NCBI GenBank assembly: GCA_029942065.1
Contig: JAPYTY010000020.1
Location: forward strand, 1-15,144
Reading direction: 5' to 3'
Length of the DNA: 15,144 bases
DNA from: Acidobacteriota bacterium
GTDB lineage: Bacteria; Acidobacteriota; UBA6911; RPQK01; JADFOI01
How positions within the stretch are numbered: the stretch's first letter is position 1; the number at the start of each line of letters is the position of its first letter. Below the pieces are notes generated by a model. That model did not search any database. It had not been told where the DNA came from and was given only the letters and a program-made list of their open reading frames with translations. Positions 6,771-12,507 of the stretch are shown here, piece after piece. Both the position numbers and the translations under genes were made by a program.

Positions 6771-7733
6771 ATGAGAAGAAAAGCTTTTCAAATATTACTA
6801 CTGGTCTTCATTGTTCTCACGGTCAACAGTGCCTGGGGACAACGGAACAGACGATCACAACGAACTCCAGAGACCATCCATCAGGAGGGGGGATCGCGAG
6901 TCGAGTTTCGAGAATTTCCCAGTACGACCCTGGGGGAAGATGCCTATTACAGTGTGTTTCTACCTCCTGACTACGATCAGAACCCGGACCAGAGGTTTCC
7001 TGTCATATACGTTCTTCATGGCATGAACAATAACCACACTACCTGGACCAGTCCCAGGTACGGGAACATCCCTTTGTTGGCGGAGAATCTGATCAAGAGC
7101 GGCGACATCCCCCAGTTTTTGATGATCCATCCCTACGCCGAAAACCCCTTTTATACCGACTATTCCGACGGATCCAAGAAATATGAAGAGTTTGTCACCC
7201 GGGAACTCAGAACCGAGATCGAGACCAACTTTCGGGTCAGGACAGACCGATTGAACCGCTCCCTGGTTGGAACCTCCCTGGGAGGTTATGGCGCACTGAA
7301 GATCGCCATGAAGAACCCCCAACTCTATGGTTCGGTTGCAGCGGGATCACCGATCATTCTACTGGGTGATGATCCGTCTCAGCTCATTCGCAGTTCAACT
7401 GCCGGGGCGGTGAGAAGATTCGCCGGATTGTTCAATCCCGTCTTTGGAACACCTTTTGATCAAGATCACTGGATTGCAAACAGTATAGAGGTTCTGGCTC
7501 GCACAGCTGATTTGAAGAACGTCGAATTCTACTTTTCCTACGGGACAGCCGATCGCTATCGCAGCATGTTCCCCATGGAGAAAGGACTTGAAGTTCTCGA
7601 CCAGATTCTTACGGAGAGAGATATTCCACACACGATGCGGGTTTTTGAGGGAGAACCCCACGGCTGGGCCTTGATCAGTACCAGTCTGAGCGAAATCGTT
7701 GAGGTTGTGACCCGGAAATTCACCGCTGACTAG
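6771..7733 (+). CDS. Exported alpha/beta-hydrolase esterase (esterase D / PF00756 type)
   Basis: A 320-residue hydrolase of the putative-esterase family that includes esterase D and feruloyl-esterase-like proteins. A signal peptide is clear: basic MRRK, hydrophobic residues 6-18, and a likely cleavage after Gly23 (SAWG-QRN). The predicted location is periplasmic or outside the cell. The fold signature is PVIYVLHGMNNNHTTW, the nucleophile elbow is GTSLGGYGAL with Ser169, and Asp261 (YGTADRY) and His297 (GEPHGW) complete a plausible triad. The substrate is unknown. AAGGTAGGG upstream of ATG 6771 is one of the better ribosome sites in the window. The stop codon TAG is immediately continued by repeat element A copy 2, so the repeat may have set the C-terminus. 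Confidence 0.88.
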   Translation: MRRKAFQILLLVFIVLTVNSAWGQRNRRSQRTPETIHQEGGSRVEFREFPSTTLGEDAYYSVFLPPDYDQNPDQRFPVIYVLHGMNNNHTTWTSPRYGNIPLLAENLIKSGDIPQFLMIHPYAENPFYTDYSDGSKKYEEFVTRELRTEIETNFRVRTDRLNRSLVGTSLGGYGALKIAMKNPQLYGSVAAGSPIILLGDDPSQLIRSSTAGAVRRFAGLFNPVFGTPFDQDHWIANSIEVLARTADLKNVEFYFSYGTADRYRSMFPMEKGLEVLDQILTERDIPHTMRVFEGEPHGWALISTSLSEIVEVVTRKFTAD

Positions 7734-7829
7734 CCGCTGGTCTTCGACCAGTGCGTTCCACGTTCCACGTTCCACGTTCCACGTTTCCGGAGTGTGGGAG
7801 GCGCCTCAGCGCGCCGATTCCGGAAGGGC
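7733..7829 (+). repeat. Dispersed element A, copy 2 (REP-like)
   Basis: Same order as copy 1. The leading hairpin is CGCTGGTC-TTC-GACCAGTG, with one G-C pair changed to G-U. Four exact GTTCCAC units follow (7755-7782). The palindrome has perfect TCCGGA...TCCGGA outer arms and GGCGC / GCGCC inner arms. It starts on the last base of the esterase stop codon. Confidence 0.85.
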
Positions 7830-7833
7830 GAGT

Positions 7834-7873
7834 GCACGAGATCACGATGTCACAAATGCACGAATTCACGAAC
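7834..7873 (+). repeat. Tandem 8-mer array, KCACRA type
   Basis: Five 8-nt units: GCACGAGA, TCACGATG, TCACAAAT, GCACGAAT, TCACGAAC. The core CACRA is kept at an exact period of 8. Confidence 0.75.
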
Positions 7874-7879
7874 ACGCCT

Positions 7880-7978
7880 TTCTCCTTGACCGTTAGCGAG
7901 CTTCTCCACGAGGAGCGTGAGCGACTCGTTTCTCCACGCCGAGCTTCAGCGAGGCGTTTCTCTGCGCGCGAAGCGCGC
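7880..7978 (+). repeat. TTCTCY-linked hairpin array (element C), copy 2, four modules
   Basis: Linkers TTCTCC (7880), TTCTCC (7902), TTCTCC (7930) and TTCTCT (7958) separate four modules. The first is degenerate (7886-7901, 12 of 16 bases shared with module 1 of copy 1). The second is ACGAG-GA-GC-GTGA-GC-GA-CTCGT (7908-7929). The third is ACGCC-GA-GC-TTCA-GC-GA-GGCGT (7936-7957). The fourth is a 6-bp hairpin GCGCGC-GAA-GCGCGC (7964-7978). The outer stems differ between modules but still pair. The last hairpin touches the stop codon of the leftward MDR gene. Confidence 0.85.
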
Positions 7979-9007
7979 TCAAACCACCAGAACGACCTTG
8001 CCAAACTGCTTTTGCTCTTGTAGATACTGGAGGGCTTCCTTGCCCTCTGAGAGGGGAAAGGTCTTATCGACCACGGGTTTGAGTTTTTCCGCTGCCAACA
8101 GATCCACAACCTCCTGGTACTCCTGTTGACTGCTCATGGTGGAACCCAGAATTTCCAGTTGCTTCCAGAAGATCGACCGAATATCGGTTGGCGGATTGGG
8201 GCCGCTGGTAGCTCCACAGGTGACAATCTTTCCCCCTTTTCGAGCTAACTGGATACTCTGGACCCAGGTCGCGGCTCCCACCGTGTCCACCACAATATCC
8301 ACGCCTCTTTTTCCGGTAGTGCCCAGCACTTCCTTCACAACATCCGAATTGGTGTAGTTGTAGCAAAAGTCTGCACCAGCCTGGCGGGCCAGCTTCAATT
8401 TTTCATCGCTGGAAGAACTGGCAAAGACTCGTCCACCATAGAGCTTCACAATTTTCAGGGCCGCCGTCGATACTCCACTTCCGATTCCATGAATGAACAC
8501 GTCGTCACCTGAACGAATCCGGGCTCGGGTCTTGAGCATACGCCAGGCCGTTTGAAAAACCAGAGAAAAAGCGGCGGCCTCCTCGAAGGAGATCGATTCG
8601 GGAATCTTCCTCAAATTCGCCTCGGGAACCACAAAGTACTCGCCGTGGGTGCCGCTTGAGTTCTCACCCACCAGTCGAAGTTTGACGCACAGGCTGTGTT
8701 GAGACTCCAGGCAAAATTCGCATTTTCCACAGGAAAGGACGGCGTTGAGCATGACTCGGTCTCCGATAGAAAACCGATCCGCACCCCCCCCCGTCTCATC
8801 GACGAGGCCAGCCCCATCCGATCCCAGAATGTGGGGCATGGCCAGGGCCCTACCCGGTAGGCCTCCCAGGATGTGAAGGTCCAGGTGATTCAAGGATGTG
8901 GCCTGGGTCCTGACGCGAACCTGCCCAGACCCGGCCTGGGGATCATCGATTTCCTCGAAACGGATCTGCTCCAGGCCTCCATGCTGGTGAATCAGGAGTG
9001 CTTTCAT
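7979..9007 (-). CDS. Zinc-binding MDR-family oxidoreductase (alcohol dehydrogenase / quinone reductase-like)
   Basis: A 342-residue medium-chain dehydrogenase/reductase. The N-terminal GroES-like domain has SLNHLDLHILGGLPG (Asn40-His41-Leu42-Asp43) instead of the Cys-based catalytic zinc site of classical alcohol dehydrogenases, followed by PHILGSDGAG. A structural zinc lobe is present, with Cys93, Cys96, Cys99 and Cys107. The Rossmann domain starts near residue 170 with FIHGIGSGVSTAALKI, and GGKIVTCGATSG follows. The pattern suggests an NAD(P)H-dependent enoyl/quinone reductase-like activity rather than simple alcohol oxidation (inference). It starts 7 bp after the etfA stop, so it is in the etfBA operon. 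No ribosome site is visible before ATG 9007. Its stop codon directly abuts a hairpin of element C. Confidence 0.88.
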   Translation of the reverse strand: MKALLIHQHGGLEQIRFEEIDDPQAGSGQVRVRTQATSLNHLDLHILGGLPGRALAMPHILGSDGAGLVDETGGGADRFSIGDRVMLNAVLSCGKCEFCLESQHSLCVKLRLVGENSSGTHGEYFVVPEANLRKIPESISFEEAAAFSLVFQTAWRMLKTRARIRSGDDVFIHGIGSGVSTAALKIVKLYGGRVFASSSSDEKLKLARQAGADFCYNYTNSDVVKEVLGTTGKRGVDIVVDTVGAATWVQSIQLARKGGKIVTCGATSGPNPPTDIRSIFWKQLEILGSTMSSQQEYQEVVDLLAAEKLKPVVDKTFPLSEGKEALQYLQEQKQFGKVVLVV

Positions 9008-9014
9008 GGTTGCG

Positions 9015-9992
9015 TTACAGTTCCCTGAGTCGTTTGGTCAGGGCCGGGACGATCTCGAATAGATCACCAACAATTCCGTAAGAGGCGATGTTGAAGATGG
9101 GGGCATTGGGATCGCTGTTGATAGCCACGATGCACTGTGAGTTCTTCATTCCCACGATATGCTGGATCGCACCAGAAATACCACAAGCCACATACAGCCT
9201 GGGCGCAACGGTTTGGCCGGAACTTCCAATCTGGCGGTCTCGACCCAGCCATTCGCTGTCCACGACCGGGCGACTTGCCGCAACTTCGGCATCGAGTGTC
9301 TCTGCCAGATCCTCGATGATTTTCAAATTTTCTTTCTTCTTGATGCCGCGTCCCACCGCAACAATGTTTTCGGCCTTGGAAAGATCCACTTTGCCTTTTG
9401 TGACTTCAAAAGCTTCAAGTGATTTGCGGCGGGCCTGGACGGATGAAAGTTCAGCCGATTGCGCAACCACCTCTGCACTCCCCTCCTGCAAATCATCCAC
9501 AGAAGCGGATCCGGCCTGCAGGGTCACAATCCAGGGGTGCGATGATCGGATTTGCACGTCCGCATTGAGTTTGTTCCGAAACATCTGGCGAACAAAGGTA
9601 AAACCCTCCTCTACCTTGCGGTAGCCGATACAATCGGTCACCAACCCCTTGTTGATGGCGGCCGCCAGTTTGGGAGCCAAATCAATGTTCTGGTAAATAT
9701 GCCCCATCAGCAGGAGATGGGGTTGTTTCTCGGTCAGGACCTGGCTGAGGGCTTCGCAGTACACATCAGGGTCATACTCCTCCAGCTTCGGATCATCCAC
9801 CCAAACAACCGAGTTCACTTTCTTGCCGGCCAGCTCTTCAGCCAGAGAACGCACCTCGTGACCAAGGATGAGGGCATGAAGCGAAAAACCGGAATCATCA
9901 GCCATCCTCTGGCCGATGACCAGACTTTCCTGCGAGGCGGTGCGGATCTCTCCCTGGGCGTGATCGATCAGAACGTAGATGGCTTCAGACAT
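9015..9992 (-). CDS. etfA: Electron transfer flavoprotein alpha subunit
   Basis: A 325-residue ETF alpha subunit. It binds FAD and carries electrons from acyl-CoA dehydrogenases to the respiratory chain through ETF:quinone oxidoreductase. The C-terminal FAD domain is complete (about residues 256-316): GSSGQTVAPRLYVACGISGA, then QHIVGMKNS, INSDPNAPIFNIASYGIVGDLFEIVP. The N-terminal domain (MSEAIYVLIDHAQGEIR, HLLLMGHIYQNIDLAPKLAA) pairs with the beta subunit. It is the ordinary length for group-I ETF and has no ferredoxin extension. Transcribed after etfB across a 100-nt gap made of inverted short repeats. The base run before ATG 9992 is CCCC preceded by the repeat array, so there is no Shine-Dalgarno sequence; expression may depend on structure or a non-standard start. 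Confidence 0.96.
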   Translation of the reverse strand: MSEAIYVLIDHAQGEIRTASQESLVIGQRMADDSGFSLHALILGHEVRSLAEELAGKKVNSVVWVDDPKLEEYDPDVYCEALSQVLTEKQPHLLLMGHIYQNIDLAPKLAAAINKGLVTDCIGYRKVEEGFTFVRQMFRNKLNADVQIRSSHPWIVTLQAGSASVDDLQEGSAEVVAQSAELSSVQARRKSLEAFEVTKGKVDLSKAENIVAVGRGIKKKENLKIIEDLAETLDAEVAASRPVVDSEWLGRDRQIGSSGQTVAPRLYVACGISGAIQHIVGMKNSQCIVAINSDPNAPIFNIASYGIVGDLFEIVPALTKRLREL

Positions 9993-9996
9993 GGGG

Positions 9997-10036
9997 TTTC
10001 GTTCTTTCGTTATTTCGTTATTTAGTTATTTCTTGG
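9997..10036 (+). repeat. Tandem 8-mer array, TTTCGTTA type, next to the etfA start
   Basis: Units TTTCGTTC, TTTCGTTA, TTTCGTTA, TTTAGTTA, TTTCTTGG at a period of 8. The array starts 4 nt from the etfA start codon. TTCGTTCTTTCGTT (9998-10011) matches the reverse complement of 10066-10079 at 13 of 14 positions. Confidence 0.8.
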
Positions 10037-10063
10037 TTGGTTCTTCAAGATTGACGAAGCCAC

Positions 10064-10092
10064 CAAACGAAGGAACGAACAGAGAAACGAAC
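10064..10092 (+). repeat. Inverted counterpart array next to the etfB stop
   Basis: CAAACGAA, GGAACGAA, CAGAGAAA, CGAAC: a decayed array in the opposite orientation to the one at 9997. It touches the etfB stop codon (10093-10095) directly. Together with the other arm it could fold the etfB-etfA spacer into a long stem. Confidence 0.65.
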
Positions 10093-10875
10093 TCACAGTA
10101 CCTTCGCTTCTTTTTTCAGTTTTTCGACCAGTTGTTCAACCACGGTTTCGGTGGTCCCTTCCAGAATTTCCGCCTTCTTATCCACCTCGGGAAAGTAGAC
10201 TCGAACCACTTCGACCTGCGGGACAGAGCTCCAATCGACGTCAAGATCGCTGAGTTCAATCGTCCGGAGCTCTTTCTTTTTGGCCTGCATGATGCCCTTC
10301 AGGGAGGCATACCGAACCTGAGAGATTCCCGCCTGGATGGTGAGCACTGAAGGCATTGGAAGTTCAACCCACTGAAACCAGCCGCTCTCCATCTCCCGAA
10401 GCGCCTTCACCTTCTTCTGGGCCGGATCAGCCTGGATTTCCATCACAATGGTGGCGTGAGGAATTCCCAGAAGCTCCGCCAGCAACACGCCGGTCTGGGC
10501 ATAACTCCAATCGTCGGACTGGGTTCCGGCTAGAATCAGATCAAATTCCTCCCCTTTCAGGACCTCCGCCAAAGCCACCGCCACAGCATGGGGACTGTTG
10601 AGTTGACCCTCCTCATCTCGGATTAACATCCCCCGATCCGCCCCCATGGCCAACCCCTTCCGGATGGATTTTTCCGCGCGCCGGCGCCCCACAGTCAAGA
10701 TGGCGACTTCCCCACCATGCTCTTCACCTAGCTTGAGAGACTCCTCCAGTGAGTATTCATCACACTCATTGATCTCGAAGGTAAGATCAGATTCTTTGAT
10801 TCCCGTCCCCTCACTGGCCAGCTGGTACCGGGCGTCTCGGGCAGGCACTTCCTTTAAGCAGGTGATTATTTTCAT
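10093..10875 (-). CDS. etfB: Electron transfer flavoprotein beta subunit
   Basis: A 260-residue ETF beta subunit, partner of EtfA. It binds the AMP/nucleotide of group-I ETFs and docks acyl-CoA dehydrogenases. The protein begins MKIITCLKEVPARDARYQL, the family-typical start. It continues with CDEYSLEESLKL, a nucleotide-domain block FDLILAGTQSDDWSYAQTGVLLAELLGIPHATIV, and the C-terminal recognition-loop region MPSVLTIQAGISQVRYASLKGIMQAKKKEL. A longer open frame upstream (to 10977) is the antisense-like tail of the previous gene and is rejected. The ATG at 10875 overlaps the stop of the upstream zinc-ribbon gene by ATGA, indicating translational coupling. Confidence 0.95.
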   Translation of the reverse strand: MKIITCLKEVPARDARYQLASEGTGIKESDLTFEINECDEYSLEESLKLGEEHGGEVAILTVGRRRAEKSIRKGLAMGADRGMLIRDEEGQLNSPHAVAVALAEVLKGEEFDLILAGTQSDDWSYAQTGVLLAELLGIPHATIVMEIQADPAQKKVKALREMESGWFQWVELPMPSVLTIQAGISQVRYASLKGIMQAKKKELRTIELSDLDVDWSSVPQVEVVRVYFPEVDKKAEILEGTTETVVEQLVEKLKKEAKVL

Positions 10876-11291
10876 TTCTTGAAGAGATTGGCGAAGGCGT
10901 CGCGCGCATCCTGCGGTTTTTCCGATCCCGTGGTGGTCATCTTTTCCACTGTGGTGCGGACCTCGAAATACTGGCATTCATTTCCGGCACCCTTGGGGGA
11001 GATGGCTTCGGCAACCGGTTGAGAACATTCAAAACGGATGGCTGGATCGAGAAAGACACAGTTCTTGCAAGTATGAAGGGCGGCATTACATTTGGGGCAC
11101 TGACTGGAAAATTCTATGTCGCTGAAACTGCGGGGCAGGGAGACACCACACAGGGCACAACGCCTGACCTCGTGAAATCCAGGCATTTGCGGGGACTTGG
11201 GGCCTTCGCGCAGGCCTTTTGGCTGGGATCGTCTTTTTTCCCGCTCGCCGGAACCGTCCTGGTAGCCGTGCTGTCTATACTTCTGGCTCAC
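10872..11291 (-). CDS. Conserved double zinc-ribbon protein coupled to etfB
   Basis: A 139-residue protein without a family name I can give. Eight cysteines fall in two groups. Cys45/48 and Cys65/68 (CxxC, 16 residues, CxxC) form a classical zinc ribbon. Cys75, Cys78, Cys89 and Cys106 (CKNC...FDP-like...C...CQYF) form a second, differently spaced site that could hold zinc or possibly an iron-sulfur cluster (inference). The first 36 residues are basic, Gly/Gln-rich and probably disordered; the last 30 are Thr/Lys-rich and end in FANLFKK. The start is GTG 11291, preceded by GGGGCAGGC; ATG 11186 (MPGFHEV) at the folded core is an alternative. It overlaps etfB by ATGA and lies 45 bp after the peroxiredoxin, so a redox or ETF-maturation role is possible but unproven. 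Confidence 0.75.
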   Translation of the reverse strand: MSQKYRQHGYQDGSGEREKRRSQPKGLREGPKSPQMPGFHEVRRCALCGVSLPRSFSDIEFSSQCPKCNAALHTCKNCVFLDPAIRFECSQPVAEAISPKGAGNECQYFEVRTTVEKMTTTGSEKPQDARDAFANLFKK

Positions 11292-11336
11292 GCCTGCCCC
11301 GGAATGGATCGCGGGAAAGAACCTGACAGCCCGTCA

Positions 11337-11858
11337 CTATTGCAACTGAGCACACGCATCTTTCAAACCCGCGATATCGATAGCGTCGCTTCCCGAATCG
11401 ATGCGGCGAATGATGCCCTGTTTGTCGATGAGAAAGGTGTTTCTCCCTGCAATTCCTCGTTCCTCGTTGAGCACACCATACAATCGGCTGACGTCCTTTT
11501 CCCAGTCGCTCAATAGTTTGAACTGAGCCCCAACTTCTTCGGCGAACTTCTTCTGTGTCGGTCGAGCATCCACGCTGACTGCAAGAACTTCCGTGTCATT
11601 CTCTTCGAAATAGTCGATATCAGACTGATATCGTTGCAGTTCGGTCGTTCAGCCACGGGTAAAGGCAAAAACATAGAAGGCGAGGGCAACATTCTTCTTG
11701 CCCGAGAAACCGCTGAGACGAACCGCGTTTCCATCCTGATCCTGCAATTCAAAATCGGGTGCCTTGTCACCCACCTTCAGGTTAGTCGACTGCGACCAGG
11801 CCAGTGGCGAGAGCAAAATCGTCAAAACCAGTGAATAGATAGTTTTCATGAAGTTCAT
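11337..11858 (-). CDS. Exported selenocysteine-containing peroxiredoxin (UGA read as Sec70)
   Basis: A 173-residue AhpC/TSA-type peroxiredoxin if the in-frame TGA at 11649-11651 is read as selenocysteine. Residues 1-22 form a signal peptide (hydrophobic TIYSLVLTILLSPLAWS, cleavage near Ser22). Then come VGDKAPDFELQDQDGNAVRLSGF and VALAFYVFAFTRG-U-TTEL, placing U70 exactly at the peroxidatic cysteine of the TxxC motif. The same frame continues through LAVSVDARPTQKKFAEEVGAQFKLLSD, YGVLNEERGIAGRNTFLIDKQGIIRRID, all standard peroxiredoxin sequence, to UAG. Cys169 near the end could be a resolving cysteine. It would reduce peroxides in the periplasm. A bacterial SECIS-like hairpin follows the UGA. 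ATG 11849 is an alternative start. Next gene downstream is the zinc-ribbon/etfBA cluster. A simple nonsense mutation or sequencing error is the rival explanation. Confidence 0.88.
11615..11633 (-). promoter_or_regulatory. Putative bacterial SECIS element inside the peroxiredoxin gene
   Basis: On the minus strand a perfect 8-bp stem CGATATCA / TGATATCG closes a GTC loop. It begins 16 nt after the UGA and the loop G is at +24. Known bSECIS elements carry a G (often GU) in a small apical loop at about this distance, and SelB binds it. The coding sequence RYQSDID is accommodated in frame. Confidence 0.8.
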
Positions 11859-11958
11859 TCTAGTTCCAAAAAATCCGTGGTGCAACCAGGAAATTCCAGT
11901 CCCGATTCTCCCGATTTGGTTCTTTTGGCTTCCCCATGCTATCGTTCTAATCCATCGA

Positions 11959-12507
11959 ATGAAAATATATACAGGGCGGGGAGACCAAGGCCAAACCTCC
12001 TTATTCAGTGGCGAACAAGAATACAAAAACTCAGCCAGAGTCACCGCTTATGGCGCCCTCGACGAGTTGAATTCGGTGCTGGGAGTGGCACACTCCTTCT
12101 GTCAAAGTCAGCAGGTCAAGGACCTTATTATCTCCCTGCAAGGCAAGCTTTTTGAAGCCGGCGCGGACCTGGCCACCACCAAGAAAAAGCATCCTCGAAT
12201 CGACCGCATAGGCGAGGCCGATTGGCGAGAACTGGAAACCTTGATCGACGACCTGCAATCCCAGGTCCCTCCACTGAACAAATTCATTCTTCCCGGAGGA
12301 TCGCAGGGAGGGGCGCTTGTCCATCTGGCGAGGACCGTTTGTCGTCGTGCCGAGCAGCAACTCGTCGGTCTTATTCGCGATGAAGAGGATGTGAATACGG
12401 AAATCCTGATTTATCTGAACCGTCTGTCCGATTTACTGTTCGTGATGGGCCGCCTTGAAAATATCCTGACCGGGGAACAGGAGGAGATCTGGCAACCCGA
12501 AAGATGA
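11959..12507 (+). CDS. Cob(I)alamin adenosyltransferase, PduO type
   Basis: A 182-residue corrinoid adenosyltransferase that transfers the adenosyl group of ATP to cob(I)alamin, giving adenosylcobalamin. The N-terminal ATP motif is YTGRGDQGQTSLF (4-16). AYGALDELNSVLG (30-42) and CRRAEQQL (128-135) with NRLSDLLFVMGR (154-165) hold the conserved Arg, Asp and Asn residues of the family. The upstream part of the open frame (11848-11958) is antisense to the peroxiredoxin leader and is not included. ATG 11959 opens with the conserved MKIYTGRGD, although no ribosome site precedes it. Its stop overlaps the next gene by ATGA. The product AdoCbl would serve methylmalonyl-CoA mutase or similar enzymes elsewhere. 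No cobalamin riboswitch was seen. Confidence 0.94.
   Translation: MKIYTGRGDQGQTSLFSGEQEYKNSARVTAYGALDELNSVLGVAHSFCQSQQVKDLIISLQGKLFEAGADLATTKKKHPRIDRIGEADWRELETLIDDLQSQVPPLNKFILPGGSQGGALVHLARTVCRRAEQQLVGLIRDEEDVNTEILIYLNRLSDLLFVMGRLENILTGEQEEIWQPER

Noticed and set aside
7734..7978. CRISPR array
   Set aside because: The repeated units are 6-8 nt linkers and short tandem units. There are no 24-40 nt repeats with unique spacers and no cas genes.
11649..11651. Peroxiredoxin as a pseudogene with a nonsense mutation
   Set aside because: The stop falls on the catalytic codon itself, the rest of the frame is intact, and a SECIS-like hairpin follows. It remains the rival explanation until sel genes are shown.
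11910..11958. Sigma-70-like promoter before the adenosyltransferase (TTGGTT, 18 bp, TATCGT with TG extension)
   Set aside because: The match is weak and may be chance. Not called without expression data.
11652..12044. N-terminal extension of the peroxiredoxin up to 12044
   Set aside because: The extension is antisense to the adenosyltransferase start. The signal peptide begins at 11858 or 11849.
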